Made by a program: the position numbers and the translations under genes. 64,000 nt of DNA from assembly GCF_001905545.1 (NCBI RefSeq), contig NZ_LIPD01000002.1, positions 496,001-560,000 on the forward strand, read 5' to 3'. The first letter of the stretch is position 1. Each line of letters starts with the position of its first letter. Source of the DNA: Streptomyces sp. CB02056. Lineage in GTDB: Bacteria; Actinomycetota; Actinomycetes; Streptomycetales; Streptomycetaceae. This document shows positions 55,222-64,000 of this stretch, one piece after another. The notes beneath the pieces are model-generated. The model made no database searches. It was given only the letters and a program-made list of their open reading frames with translations, and was not told the DNA's origin.

Positions 55222-55257
55222 TCCGAGGAGTGAGACGGATCCGTGTCAGTCCTCGGA
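55222..55257 (-). terminator. Terminator overlapping the ackA stop
   Basis: A 36-bp palindrome with two mismatched pairs (55222-55257, centred between 55239 and 55240). It includes the last ackA codons; the downstream minus strand reads GCTTTCG. Confidence 0.75.
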
Positions 55258-56469
55258 CTCCCGGCGTTCCCGGTGCACCAGCGCGAAGGTCTGTCGGGCG
55301 ATCTCCAGCTCCTCGTCGGTGGGCACCACGGCGACCGCCACCCGGGCGTACTCGGGCGAGACGATCCGGGCCTCGCCGGACCGCACCGAGTTCAGTTCCG
55401 GGTCGACGGCGATGCCCAGTTCCTCCAGTCCCGCGGTGGCCGCCGCGCGCACCGGCGCCGCGTTCTCCCCGACCCCGGCGGTGAACGCGATCGCGTCCAC
55501 CCGGCCGAGCACCGCGTAGTAGCCGCCGATGTACTTGCGCAGCCGGTGGACGTACGAGTCGAACGCGAGCTTCGCGTCCGCGTCCCCCTCGTCGGCCCGG
55601 CGCATGATCTCGCGCATGTCGTTCTCGCCGCACAGCCCGCGCAGGCCGCTGCGGCGGTTGAGCAGGTCGTCGATCTCGTCCACGGACAGCCCGCCGACCC
55701 GGTGCAGGTGGAACACCACGCCGGCGTCGATGTCGCCCGACCGGGTGCCCATGACCAGGCCCTCCAGCGGGGTCAGGCCCATCGAGGTGTCCACGCAGCG
55801 GCCGCCCGCGACCGCCGAGGCGGAGGCGCCGTTGCCCAGGTGCAGCACGATCACGTTGACCTCGGCCGGGTCCTTGCCGAGCAGCCGGGCGGTGGCCCGC
55901 GAGACGTACTGGTGCGAGGTGCCGTGGAAGCCGTAGCGGCGCACCCGGTGCCGGTCGGCGACGTCCTTGTCGATCGCGTACCGGGCCGAGTACTCGGGCA
56001 TCGAGGCGTGGAAGGCGGTGTCGAAGACGGCCACCTGGGGGAGGTCGGGGCGCAGGGCCCGGGCGACCTCGATGCCGGTGATGTTGGCCGGGTTGTGCAG
56101 CGGGGCGACCGGGATCAGCCGGCGGATCTCCTTGAGCACGTCGTCGGTGATCACGGTCGGCTCGGTGAACCGCAGGCCGCCGTGCACCACCCGGTGGCCG
56201 ATCGCGGCCAGCTCGGGGGAGTCCAGCCCGACGCCGTCGGCGGACAGCTCCTCGGCGACGGCCTTGAGCGCGGCGGCGTGGTCCGGGAAGGCCTGGACGG
56301 TCTCGCGCGGCCCGCCGGTGCGCGGGGTGTGCACCAGCCGCCCGCCGGCCTCGCCGATCCGCTCGACCAGCCCGGCGGCCAGCCTGGCCCCGTCCAGCAT
56401 GTCGATCAGCTGGTACTTCACCGACGAGGAGCCGGCGTTCAGGACGAGGACGCGGGTGCCCTTGCTCAT
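55246..56469 (-). CDS. ackA: Acetate kinase
   Basis: 407 residues; interconverts acetyl phosphate + ADP and acetate + ATP. ASKHA signatures: VLVLNAGSSSVKYQL at the start, AIGHRVVHGG, VFDTAFHASMP, RRYGFHGTSH, VIVLHLGNGAS and FTAGVGENA. The ATGA overlap with the pta stop (56466-56469) indicates translational coupling. Likely co-transcribed with pta for acetyl-CoA overflow or acetate uptake. The stop lies inside a hairpin that should end the operon. Confidence 0.96.
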   Translation of the reverse strand: MSKGTRVLVLNAGSSSVKYQLIDMLDGARLAAGLVERIGEAGGRLVHTPRTGGPRETVQAFPDHAAALKAVAEELSADGVGLDSPELAAIGHRVVHGGLRFTEPTVITDDVLKEIRRLIPVAPLHNPANITGIEVARALRPDLPQVAVFDTAFHASMPEYSARYAIDKDVADRHRVRRYGFHGTSHQYVSRATARLLGKDPAEVNVIVLHLGNGASASAVAGGRCVDTSMGLTPLEGLVMGTRSGDIDAGVVFHLHRVGGLSVDEIDDLLNRRSGLRGLCGENDMREIMRRADEGDADAKLAFDSYVHRLRKYIGGYYAVLGRVDAIAFTAGVGENAAPVRAAATAGLEELGIAVDPELNSVRSGEARIVSPEYARVAVAVVPTDEELEIARQTFALVHRERRESED

Positions 56470-58634
56470 GCGGGGAGCTCCTTGCTGTCCGACGCGAGGT
56501 CCTGGGAGGTGCGGTCCTGGGAGGCGTGGTCCTGGGACTGGATGGCGGTGATCGCGACGGTGTTGACGATGTCCTGCACCAGCGCCCCGCGGGAGAGGTC
56601 GTTGACGGGCTTGCGCAGCCCCTGGAGCACCGGGCCGACCGCGACGGCCCCGGCCGAGCGCTGGACCGCCTTGTAGGTGTTGTTGCCGGTGTTGAGGTCC
56701 GGGAAGATCAGCACGGTGGCCCGCCCGGCCACCGGGGAGCCCGGCAGCTTGGTGGCCGCGACCCGGGCGTCCACCGCCGCGTCGTACTGGATCGGGCCCT
56801 CGACCAGGATGTCCGGCCGCAGCTCGCGGACCAGCTCGGTGGCCTTGCGGACCTTGTCGACGTCCGCGCCGGAGCCGGAGGTGCCGGTCGAGTACGAGAG
56901 CATCGCGACCCGCGGCTCCACCCCGAACTGGGCGGCGGTGGCGGCCGACTGGATGGCGATGTCGGCCAGCTGCTGGGCGTCCGGGTCGGGGTTGACCGCG
57001 CAGTCGCCGTACACCAGCACCCGGTCGGCCAGGCACATGAAGAAGACCGAGGAGACGATCGAGGCGCCCGGCGAGGTCTTGATCACCTCGAAGGCGGGCC
57101 GGATGGTGGCGGCGGTGGAGTGCGCCGCGCCGGAGACCATGCCGTCCGCGATGCCCTCCTGGACCATCAGGGTGCCGAAGTACGAGACGTCGGTGACCAC
57201 GTCCAGGGCCAGTTCGACGGTCATCCCCTTGTGGGCGCGCAGCTTCGCGTACAGCTCGGCGAACTGGCGGCGCAGCGGGCTGGTGGCCGGGTCGACGATC
57301 CGCACCTGGGCGCGGTCGGCGGCCGGGTCCTCGGCCGGGAGGTCGATGCTCAGGCTCGACGCCTTGCGGCGGACGGCGTCCGCCTCGCCGAGCAGGGTGA
57401 GGTCGCAGATGTTGCGGCGCAGCAGGATCTCGGCGGCGCGCAGCACCCGCTCCTCGGTGCCCTCCGGCAGGACGACGTGCCTGCGGGTGCCCCGGGCGCG
57501 CTCCAGCAGCTCGTGCTCGAACATCATCGGGGTGACCCGCTCGGACCGGCCGACCTCGATCAGGTTGGTCAACTCGGCGGTGTCGACGTGCAGTTCGAAC
57601 AGGCCGAGGGCGATCTCGGCCTTCCGGGGGCTGGCCGAGGTGAGCTTGCCCTCCAGGTGGGTCAGGTGGGCGGCGGTGGGCCAGCTGCCCTCGGGGACGA
57701 CCGCGACCGGGGTGCCGGGGGCGAGCCGGGCGGCCAGCGCCATCACGTTGGGGCCGGGGTGCTGGCCGAGCGTCAGCAGCACGCCGGCGATCGGCGGGGC
57801 GCCGGCGGCGTGCGCGGCCAGCGAGCCGATCACCAGGTCGGCGCGGTCCCCGGGGGTGACCACCAGGGCGCCCTCGGTCAGCGCGTCCAGGAAGGTGGGC
57901 AGCATGGCGCCGCCGAAGACGTAGCCGCGCACGTCCCGGGCGAGGCCGGCGGCGTCCCCGAGCAGCACCTCGGCGCCGGTCGCCTCGACCAGCTGGGCGA
58001 CGGTGGGCGCGGCCAGGGCCGGCTCCTCCGGGATGACGTAGGCGGGGACGGGCAGCTTCTCGGTGAGGGCGCGCTGGATGCGCTGCTTGGCGCCGGGGGC
58101 GACCCGGTTGGCGATCATCGCCAGGGTCTGGCAGCCGAGGTCGGTGTAGGCGCGGTGGGCGCCCAGCAGCTCGGCGACCACCGTCTCGGGGTCCTCGCCG
58201 TGCCCGCCGACCACCGGCAGCACGGCGGCGCCGAACTCGTTGGCCAGGCGGGCGTTGAAGGCGAGTTCGTCCGGGATGCTGGTGTCGGCGAAGTCGGTGC
58301 CGAGCACCAGGACGGCCTGGCAGCGCCGCTCCAGCGCGTGGAAGCGGTCGACCAGCGCGGAGACCAGTTCGTCCTGCCCGTGGGCGGCCTGGAGGGCGGC
58401 GGCCTCCTCGTAGCCGAGGCCGTACAGCTCGCTGCTGGGCAGGTCGAGCCGGTAGCGGCCGCGCAGCAGCTCGACCACGTGGTCGGAGCCCGGCTGCCCG
58501 GGGGCGGCGTGCACCAGCGGGCGGAACACCCCGACCCGGTCCACCTGGCGGGTGAGCAGTTCCATGACCCCGAGTTCGACCGCCTGGCGGCCGTCCCCCC
58601 GGTCGATGCCGGTCACGTACACGCTGCGCGCCAC
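56466..58634 (-). CDS. pta: Phosphate acetyltransferase, long form with DRTGG domain
   Basis: 722 residues; converts acetyl-CoA and phosphate to acetyl phosphate. Three parts: an N-terminal P-loop-like BioD-type domain (SVYVTGIDRGDGRQAVELG), a middle DRTGG-type regulatory region (about 215-330), and the C-terminal PTA_PTB catalytic domain (RRHVVLPEGTEERVLRAAEILL and VEGPIQYDAAVD). The N-domain's Walker A is degenerate, with DRGDGRQ instead of GKT. GTG 58634 follows GGAGAC; 33 further codons upstream lack support. First gene of the pta-ackA operon. Confidence 0.95.
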   Translation of the reverse strand: MARSVYVTGIDRGDGRQAVELGVMELLTRQVDRVGVFRPLVHAAPGQPGSDHVVELLRGRYRLDLPSSELYGLGYEEAAALQAAHGQDELVSALVDRFHALERRCQAVLVLGTDFADTSIPDELAFNARLANEFGAAVLPVVGGHGEDPETVVAELLGAHRAYTDLGCQTLAMIANRVAPGAKQRIQRALTEKLPVPAYVIPEEPALAAPTVAQLVEATGAEVLLGDAAGLARDVRGYVFGGAMLPTFLDALTEGALVVTPGDRADLVIGSLAAHAAGAPPIAGVLLTLGQHPGPNVMALAARLAPGTPVAVVPEGSWPTAAHLTHLEGKLTSASPRKAEIALGLFELHVDTAELTNLIEVGRSERVTPMMFEHELLERARGTRRHVVLPEGTEERVLRAAEILLRRNICDLTLLGEADAVRRKASSLSIDLPAEDPAADRAQVRIVDPATSPLRRQFAELYAKLRAHKGMTVELALDVVTDVSYFGTLMVQEGIADGMVSGAAHSTAATIRPAFEVIKTSPGASIVSSVFFMCLADRVLVYGDCAVNPDPDAQQLADIAIQSAATAAQFGVEPRVAMLSYSTGTSGSGADVDKVRKATELVRELRPDILVEGPIQYDAAVDARVAATKLPGSPVAGRATVLIFPDLNTGNNTYKAVQRSAGAVAVGPVLQGLRKPVNDLSRGALVQDIVNTVAITAIQSQDHASQDRTSQDLASDSKELPA

Positions 58635-58747
58635 GTGGTTGTCTCCGTCCCGTCGTCTCGGAAAGTGGTCATATCGACCATACCTTCGCACCCCGAACGG
58701 GTGTCCGCGAGCAGAGCGACGGGGTTCGGGCAAGGGGCGGAGGTCCC

Positions 58748-58784
58748 GCCCCGGGTGCCCGCCGACGGGGCGGGCACCCGGGGC
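58748..58784 (-). terminator. Terminator of glgB
   Basis: Perfect 16-bp stem (58748-58763 with 58769-58784), loop GACGG, 27 nt past the glgB stop on the minus strand. Confidence 0.85.
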
Positions 58785-58811
58785 GTCCGGGGCACCGGAG
58801 GCGCCCGGCGC

Positions 58812-61241
58812 TCAGCGCGCGGGGCGGAGCCAGACGGTGGAGAGCGGGGGGAGGACCAGTTCGGCGGACCGGGGCTGGCCGTCCCACTCCACCGGCTCGG
58901 CCTTGACCGGGTGGGAGTTGCCGACGCCGCTGCCGCCGTACTCCTCGGCGTCGGTGTTCAGCGCCTCCTCCCACAGCTGGTCGCGGCCCGCCAGCCGGGG
59001 CAGCCCGACCCGGTGGCCGTGCCGGACGACCGGCGAGAAGTTGCAGACCGCGACCAGCGGCGAGCCGTCGGCCGCGTACCGGACGAAGGAGAGCAGGTTG
59101 TCCTCGGCGGCGCCGCCGTCGAGCCAGCGGAAGCCCTCCGGGACGGTGTCCAGCTCCCACAGCGCCGGGGTGTCGAGGTAGCGCCGGTTGAGGTCGCGGA
59201 CCAGCCGGCGCACCCCGAGGTGCTCCTCGTGGGCCGGCCACCGCTCGTCGAGCACCCACCACTGCGGGCCCTGCTCGTGGTCCCACTCCGCGCCCTGGGC
59301 GAACTCCTGCCCCATGAACAGCAGCTGCTTGCCCGGGTGGGACCACATGAAGCCGAGGTAGGCGCGGTGGTTGGCGCGCTGCTGCCACCAGTCCCCGGGC
59401 ATCTTGGAGACCAGCGCCCGCTTGCCGTGCACCACCTCGTCGTGCGAGATCGGCAGGACGTAGTTCTCGGAGTAGGCGTACACCATCGAGAAGGTGATCT
59501 CGTTGTGGTGGTACTTGCGGTGCACCGGCTCCTTGGACATGTAGACCAGCGAGTCGTGCATCCAGCCCATGTTCCACTTCAGCCCGAAGCCGAGCCCGCC
59601 GGCGTCGGTGGGGCGGGTGACCCCGTCCCAGGCGGTGGACTCCTCGGCGATGGTCACCGCGCCCGGGCAGCGCCGGTAGACGGTGGCGTTCATCTCCTGG
59701 AGGAAGGAGGCGGCGTCCAGGTTCTCCCGGCCGCCGAACCGGTTGGGGGTCCAGTCGCCGCCCTCGCGGGAGTAGTCGAGGTAGAGCATCGAGGCGACGG
59801 CGTCCACCCGCAGGCCGTCGACGTGGAACTCCTCGCACCAGTACACCGCGTTGGCGACGAGGAAGTTGCGCACCTCCTTGCGGCCGTAGTCGAACTCCAG
59901 CGTCCCCCAGTCGGGGTGCTCGGCGCGCAGCGGGTCGGCGGGCTCGTACAGCGGCTCGCCGTCGAAGCGGGCGAGCGCGAAGTCGTCCTTGGGGAAGTGC
60001 GCGGGCACCCAGTCGACGATCACGCCGATGCCGTGCCGGTGCAGGGTGTCCACCAGGAACCGGAAGTCGTCGGGGCCGCCGAGCCGGGCGGTGGGGGCGT
60101 AGTAGCCGGACACCTGGTAGCCCCAGGAGCCGCCGAAGGGGTGCTCCATCACCGGCATGAGCTCCACGTGGGTGAAGTTCAACTCCTGGAGGTAGCGCGG
60201 CAGTTCCTCGGCGATGGCGCGGTAGGTGGTGAGGTCCGGGCGCCAGGACGGCAGGTGCAGCTCGTACACCGACATCGGGGCCCGGTGGTGCGCGGCGCGG
60301 GCCCGGCGGGCCATCCACTCGCCGTCCTGCCAGGCGTAGTCGGAGGAGGTGACCACCGAGGCGGTGCCGGGCGGGCACTGGGCGGCCCGGGCCAGCGGGT
60401 CGGCCTTGTCCAGCACCCAGCCCTGCCGGGTGTGCACCTCGTACTTGTAGGTGGCGCCCTCGGCCAGGCCGGGGACGAACAGCTCCCAGATCCCGGACGA
60501 GCCGAGCGAGCGCATCGGGTGCCCGGTGCCGTTCCAGTGGTTGAAGCCGCCGATCAGCCGCACCCCGACGGCGTTCGGCGCCCAGACCGCGAAGGCGGTG
60601 CCGGCCACCCCGTCGACGGTGCGCACGTGCGAGCCGAGCGCCCGCCACAGCTGCTCGTGCCGGCCCTCGGAGATCAGGTGCAGGTCGAGTTCGCCGAGGG
60701 TGGGCGGGGTGCGGTAGCCGTCGTGCTGGCGCAGCGGCTCGCCGTCGGGGTACGTCACCAGCAGGGTGTACTCCGGCGGTTCGCCGCCGGCCACCAGGCC
60801 GGTGAACAACCCGCTCTGCTGGTGGGTGAGTTCGGCCGGGCCGTGGGCGGTCTCGACGACCACCCGCTCGGCGAACGGGCGCAGCACCCGGATCGCCGTG
60901 CCGCCGTGCACCGGGTGCGCGCCGAGCAGCGCGTGCGGGTCGTGGTGCTGCCCGCCCACCAGCCGGTCGACCTCGGCCGGCGGCAGCGGCGCCTCGGGCA
61001 GCCGCAGCGCCCCGGTGGGGGCCGGGCGCTCGGCCCCCCGGGGCTGCGGGGCCGCGAGTGGGTCGGCCGGGGACGGGAGGGCGTCCGGGGGCTCCGAGCC
61101 GGTGCCGGCGCCCCCCTCCTCCTCGGCCGCCCGGTGCGCCCCGTGCTCGTGGCCGGTGTGGCCTTCGGCGGGGAGCGGTCCGGCCAGGAAGGTGGCCGGT
61201 ACGGGGCGGGTGGGGCGGCCGGTCGGGTCGATCGGCGTCAC
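58812..61241 (-). CDS. glgB: 1,4-alpha-glucan branching enzyme
   Basis: 809-residue GH13_9 enzyme adding alpha-1,6 branches to alpha-glucan. An ~85-residue low-complexity N-terminal extension precedes two CBM48-like beta modules ([42 protein letters not shown]) and the catalytic barrel: nucleophile Asp in [10 protein letters not shown], acid/base Glu in [10 protein letters not shown], and [11 protein letters not shown] 61241 has AGGAGG at 8-nt spacing. The open frame continues far upstream but is non-coding. Works with TreS, maltokinase and GlgE in the trehalose-to-glucan route. Confidence 0.95.
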   Translation of the reverse strand: MTPIDPTGRPTRPVPATFLAGPLPAEGHTGHEHGAHRAAEEEGGAGTGSEPPDALPSPADPLAAPQPRGAERPAPTGALRLPEAPLPPAEVDRLVGGQHHDPHALLGAHPVHGGTAIRVLRPFAERVVVETAHGPAELTHQQSGLFTGLVAGGEPPEYTLLVTYPDGEPLRQHDGYRTPPTLGELDLHLISEGRHEQLWRALGSHVRTVDGVAGTAFAVWAPNAVGVRLIGGFNHWNGTGHPMRSLGSSGIWELFVPGLAEGATYKYEVHTRQGWVLDKADPLARAAQCPPGTASVVTSSDYAWQDGEWMARRARAAHHRAPMSVYELHLPSWRPDLTTYRAIAEELPRYLQELNFTHVELMPVMEHPFGGSWGYQVSGYYAPTARLGGPDDFRFLVDTLHRHGIGVIVDWVPAHFPKDDFALARFDGEPLYEPADPLRAEHPDWGTLEFDYGRKEVRNFLVANAVYWCEEFHVDGLRVDAVASMLYLDYSREGGDWTPNRFGGRENLDAASFLQEMNATVYRRCPGAVTIAEESTAWDGVTRPTDAGGLGFGLKWNMGWMHDSLVYMSKEPVHRKYHHNEITFSMVYAYSENYVLPISHDEVVHGKRALVSKMPGDWWQQRANHRAYLGFMWSHPGKQLLFMGQEFAQGAEWDHEQGPQWWVLDERWPAHEEHLGVRRLVRDLNRRYLDTPALWELDTVPEGFRWLDGGAAEDNLLSFVRYAADGSPLVAVCNFSPVVRHGHRVGLPRLAGRDQLWEEALNTDAEEYGGSGVGNSHPVKAEPVEWDGQPRSAELVLPPLSTVWLRPAR

Positions 61242-61282
61242 GGCGGGGTCCTCCTGCGGCGGGGTGGGCGAACTCCTGCGGG

Positions 61283-61378
61283 CGGGACAGGAAACGGTCG
61301 GGACAGGAAACGGGTGGGACGGGAGACGCGTGGTGCGGAGACGGGCGGTGCGGGAATCGGGCGGTGCGGAAAAGGCGT
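61283..61378. repeat. Six tandem 16-bp repeats between maltokinase and glgB
   Basis: Starts at 61283, 61299, 61315, 61331, 61347 and 61363. The first two (CGGGACAGGAAACGGT/G) differ in one base; later copies diverge (tGGGACGGGAGACGCG, GGTGCGGGAATCGGGC). The array occupies most of the 155-nt gap. Confidence 0.8.
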
Positions 61379-61396
61379 GGGTACGGGAAGGGCCGG

Positions 61397-62887
61397 TCAG
61401 ACGGACAGGGCGAGCCGGTTGATCGCGGCCAGCGGGATCGGCAGCCAGCTCGGCCGGTGCCGGGCCTCGTACACCACCTCGTAGACCGCCTTGTCGATCT
61501 CCAGCGCCCGCATCAGCTCCGGTGAGGCGGCCGGGTCGGCGCCGCCGCCGGCGGTGTAGCCGGCGCCGTAGGCGGTGCGGTTGCGCTGGGCCCAGGCGGC
61601 GGCCAGGTGGGCCAGTTCCGGGTCGACGGGGCCGCCGGCCAGCAGGTGGGCGGCCGCGTAGTCGAAGGAGCGCAGCATCGCGGCGACGTCGCGCAGGGCG
61701 GGCTGCGGTTCGCGGCGCTCGTTGACGGACTTGGCGGGCTCGCCCTCGAAGTCCAGCAGCACCCAGCCGTGCGGGGTGCGCATGGCCTGTCCGAGGTGGA
61801 GGTCGCCGTGGATGCGCTGGACCGGCAGGCCGTCCGGGTGGGCGTCGGCGAGCTGCTGGAAGGCGGTGCGCAGGGCGGCCCGGAAGCGCAGCAGGCCGGG
61901 GACGGCGGCGACGGCGCTGTCCAGCCGGTCGGCCATGGCGCCGGCCAGCCGTCCGGTCTGGGCGCGGTCGAGCCGGGCGACGGGCATCGAGCGGGCGAGG
62001 ACCCGGTGCACCTCGGCGGTGGCCCGGCCGAGCCGGTGCGCCTCGATGGCGAAGTTGCCGGGGGAGCGGTCCCCCTTGAGCCGGCCGACCTGGTCGAGGG
62101 CGAGTTCCCAGCCGTCCTCGGCGTCCGGCAGGTAGCGCTGCAGCAGTCCGAGGGTGGCGGGTTCGGCGCGTTCCATCCGGCTCTCGAACCAGGCGGCGAC
62201 CCGGGGGATGCGGGTGGAGCCGGCCCGGGAGAGCGCGAGCGAGAGTTCGAGGTCGGGGTTGGTGCCGGGGTGGATGCGGCGGAACAGCTTCAGGATGTAC
62301 GAGGTGCCGTAGATGACCGAGCTGTTGGACTGCTCGGCGGTGGAGGCGCGGCCGGGGAGGTTGGCGGGCAGTCCGGAGCCGGGGGTGCGGCGGAAGGAGA
62401 GCGCGCCGAAGCGGTCCCCGGTGGCCAGGTGTTCGAGCAGCCGTCCGGTGAGTTCGGGGTCGTGCACCGCGTCGTAGAGGGTCGCGCCGTCGTACGGGCC
62501 CTGGCTGAGCCGGCCGAGCACGGCGGCGGGCCCGATGTCCCCGAGCCCGCCGGAGCGGATGCCGAGCAGCAGCTGGTAGATGTCGCCGTGCGGGGCGCCG
62601 GCCGTGGTGGCGTGCTCGACCCGCAGCAGGAGGTGCAGCAGGGCCGGGTCGCCGACCTGCAGCGGGGTGCCGACGACCGGGGTGAGGCCGGTGATGGGCC
62701 TTCCCTTGCCGGCGTACCAGCGCTGGGTGGGCAGCCAGGAGGCGATCAGTGGCAGGGCCGCCTGGACGAGTTCGCTGACGCCCAGGGCGGTTCTCCGGGC
62801 CCCGGCGCCCCGGGTGCCCGCGGGGGTGGCGGGACCGGTGGGGGCGTCGTCCTGGAGGTGGGCTTGAGAACGGGAGGTTTCGGACAT
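61397..62887 (-). CDS. mak: Maltokinase (Pep2/Mak)
   Basis: 496 residues; phosphorylates maltose to maltose 1-phosphate, the precursor for GlgE. The N-terminal cap contains [14 protein letters not shown]; the kinase-like C-lobe has [12 protein letters not shown] (catalytic Asp) and [12 protein letters not shown] (metal-binding Asp). The ATG at 62887 is followed by a ~35-residue Pro/Ala-rich N-terminus. Order treS-mak-glgB matches the GlgE pathway cluster. A 16-bp repeat array and ~150 nt separate it from glgB, and a hairpin separates it from treS. Confidence 0.94.
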   Translation of the reverse strand: MSETSRSQAHLQDDAPTGPATPAGTRGAGARRTALGVSELVQAALPLIASWLPTQRWYAGKGRPITGLTPVVGTPLQVGDPALLHLLLRVEHATTAGAPHGDIYQLLLGIRSGGLGDIGPAAVLGRLSQGPYDGATLYDAVHDPELTGRLLEHLATGDRFGALSFRRTPGSGLPANLPGRASTAEQSNSSVIYGTSYILKLFRRIHPGTNPDLELSLALSRAGSTRIPRVAAWFESRMERAEPATLGLLQRYLPDAEDGWELALDQVGRLKGDRSPGNFAIEAHRLGRATAEVHRVLARSMPVARLDRAQTGRLAGAMADRLDSAVAAVPGLLRFRAALRTAFQQLADAHPDGLPVQRIHGDLHLGQAMRTPHGWVLLDFEGEPAKSVNERREPQPALRDVAAMLRSFDYAAAHLLAGGPVDPELAHLAAAWAQRNRTAYGAGYTAGGGADPAASPELMRALEIDKAVYEVVYEARHRPSWLPIPLAAINRLALSV

Positions 62888-63055
62888 GGCTCCCTTTCCC
62901 CGGAAGCACGCGGACTGCCCGACGGGTCGTGGCCGGGTCCGTCAGTCTTCCGGATTGCGGCGGCGCGGCGGTCGCGGCACGCGAGCACGGCTCGGGTGTC
63001 ACGCCTTCGTGTGGGTGGCCGTTGGGCTGTTCTCCGTACGCGGTGGTGCAGAGAA

Positions 63056-63092
63056 CTCCGGGGGCGCGGGGGTTCAACTCGCGCCCCCGGAG
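63056..63092 (-). terminator. Terminator-like hairpin between treS and mak
   Basis: Perfect 13-bp stem (63056-63068 with 63080-63092), 11-nt loop, 48 nt past the treS stop. The 252-nt gap shows no other gene and should hold the mak promoter if the hairpin terminates. Confidence 0.75.
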
Positions 63093-63139
63093 GGTCTGGT
63101 GGTGCTGTTCACGGCTGCTGTGCCACGTGCGGCGGATCG

Positions 63140-64000
63140 TTACTTCGATCGCCTGGTCCCGCTCAGGCGCGGGGGCTGCCGGAGCTGGAACCAGTAGAAG
63201 CCGTGCCCGGCCAGGGTGAGCAGGTAGGGCCACTCGCCGATCGACGGGAAGCGCACCCCGCCGATCAGCTCGACCGGGTACCGCCCGCCGTACTGCCGCA
63301 GGTCCAGCTCGGTCGGCTGCGCGAACCGCGAGAAGTTGTTCACGCACATGACCAGGTCCCCCTCGTACTCGCGCACGAAGGCCAGCACGGCGGGGTTGCT
63401 GGAGGGCAGTTCGGCGTAGCTGCCGAGGCCGAACGCCGGATTGAGCTTGCGGATCTCGATCATGCGACGCGTCCAGTGCAGCAGGGAGCTCGAACTGCTC
63501 TGCTGCGCCTCGACGTTGGTCACCTGATAGCCGTACACCGGGTCCATGATGGGCGGCAGACTGAGCCTGCCCGGGTCGGCGGAGGAGAAACCCGCGTTGC
63601 GGTCCGGGGTCCACTGCATCGGGGTGCGCACGCCGTCCCGGTCGCCGAGCCAGATGTTGTCGCCCATGCCGATCTCGTCCCCGTAGTAGAGGACCGGCGA
63701 GCCGGGCAGGGAGAGCAGCAGCGCGGTGAACAGCTCGATCTGGTTGCGGTCGTTCTCCAGCAGCGGGGCGAGCCGGCGGCGGATGCCCACGTTGGCGCGC
63801 ATCCGCGGGTCCTTGGCGTACTCCGCGTACATGTAGTCGCGCTCCTCGTCGGTGACCATCTCCAGGGTCAGCTCGTCGTGGTTGCGCAGGAAGATGCCCC
63901 ACTGGCAGCCGCCGGGGATCTGCGGGGTCTTGGCGAGGATCTCGGACACCGGGTAGCGGGACTCCCGGCGCACCGCCATGAAGATCCGGGGCATCACCGG
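63140..64000 (-). CDS. treS: Trehalose synthase/maltose isomerase, C-terminal part
   Basis: Runs off the right edge; the visible 286 residues are the C-terminal half of a GH13 Tre[32 protein letters not shown] is a strong TreS signature, including the HDE catalytic transition-state residue region, and [31 protein letters not shown] follows. The C-terminal beta domain ends near SGTRRSK. The enzyme interconverts trehalose and maltose, feeding maltokinase. No fused kinase domain is present, since mak is a separate gene. Confidence 0.94.
   Translation of the reverse strand, partial: PVMPRIFMAVRRESRYPVSEILAKTPQIPGGCQWGIFLRNHDELTLEMVTDEERDYMYAEYAKDPRMRANVGIRRRLAPLLENDRNQIELFTALLLSLPGSPVLYYGDEIGMGDNIWLGDRDGVRTPMQWTPDRNAGFSSADPGRLSLPPIMDPVYGYQVTNVEAQQSSSSSLLHWTRRMIEIRKLNPAFGLGSYAELPSSNPAVLAFVREYEGDLVMCVNNFSRFAQPTELDLRQYGGRYPVELIGGVRFPSIGEWPYLLTLAGHGFYWFQLRQPPRLSGTRRSK

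Noticed and set aside
56526..61484. A 1,652-codon open frame on the plus strand opposite pta and glgB
   Set aside because: It spans the opposite strand of two conserved genes and has biased composition; no homology or ribosome site supports it.
58812..63902. A continuous minus-strand frame of 1,696 codons including glgB
   Set aside because: Only the part from the GTG at 61241 matches the branching enzyme; the upstream part lies in the wrong frame of mak and treS, which are real in another frame.

Overview
The window is high-GC actinobacterial DNA, almost certainly from a Streptomycetaceae member (Streptomyces or Kitasatospora). The evidence is the very high third-position G+C, frequent GTG starts, the hyphal-tip cytoskeleton pair FilP and Scy, NucS-type mismatch repair, an IS5-like MITE, and a gene order (atp operon, NucS, FilP/Scy, mce/thiolase/meaB, isobutyryl-CoA mutase, pyk, ackA/pta, glycogen/trehalose genes) that I recall from the chromosomal core of Streptomyces. 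I see no rRNA, tRNA, CRISPR array, prophage or biosynthetic gene cluster.

Layout. 1-3.3 kb: end of a low-molecular-weight protein tyrosine phosphatase, a divergent serine-hydroxymethyltransferase-like protein, and WecA-type glycosyl-phosphate transferase. 3.3-11.7 kb: the F1Fo ATP synthase locus atpI-B-E-F-H-A-G-D-C with candidate promoters and several internal hairpins, including a terminator-promoter pair separating atpC from atpD. 11.7-20.7 kb: DUF2550 protein, cobalamin adenosyltransferase, a two-component system, 3-hydroxybutyryl-CoA dehydrogenase, STAS protein, a MITE, a membrane-anchored P-loop protein and NucS. 21-26.5 kb: SCO5389-family protein, luciferase-like oxidoreductase, an ABC-2 exporter, an alpha/beta hydrolase and small conserved proteins. 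26.6-32.7 kb: FilP and a very long Scy with an internal duplication of eleven hendecads.

33.2-48.7 kb: acyl-CoA metabolism (methylmalonyl-CoA epimerase, thiolase, MeaB, isobutyryl-CoA mutase large subunit), interleaved with MarR regulators, three tandem AIM24 paralogues, a DUF2127 protein, two DUF3817 proteins and two tandem secreted M4 metalloproteases. 48-53.7 kb: a TetR regulator, a thioredoxin-TPR protein and a DUF6230-DUF6114-secreted protein cassette. 53.7-64 kb, all on the minus strand: pyruvate kinase, acetate kinase, phosphotransacetylase, then glgB, maltokinase and the 3' part of treS (trehalose to alpha-glucan conversion).

How the genes fit together: cobalamin adenosyltransferase, MeaB, Mce and IcmA form a B12-dependent acyl-CoA rearrangement set. 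Thiolase and 3-hydroxybutyryl-CoA dehydrogenase act on C4 acyl-CoAs. Pyk and AckA-Pta handle lower glycolysis and acetate overflow. TreS, maltokinase and GlgB store carbon as alpha-glucan. The most interesting non-coding signals are paired palindromic operators at the icmA promoter, a 22-bp perfect palindrome of CRP type before a DUF3817 gene, an exactly spaced bipartite motif upstream of both M4 proteases, six 16-bp repeats between maltokinase and glgB, and independent transcription signals for atpC.
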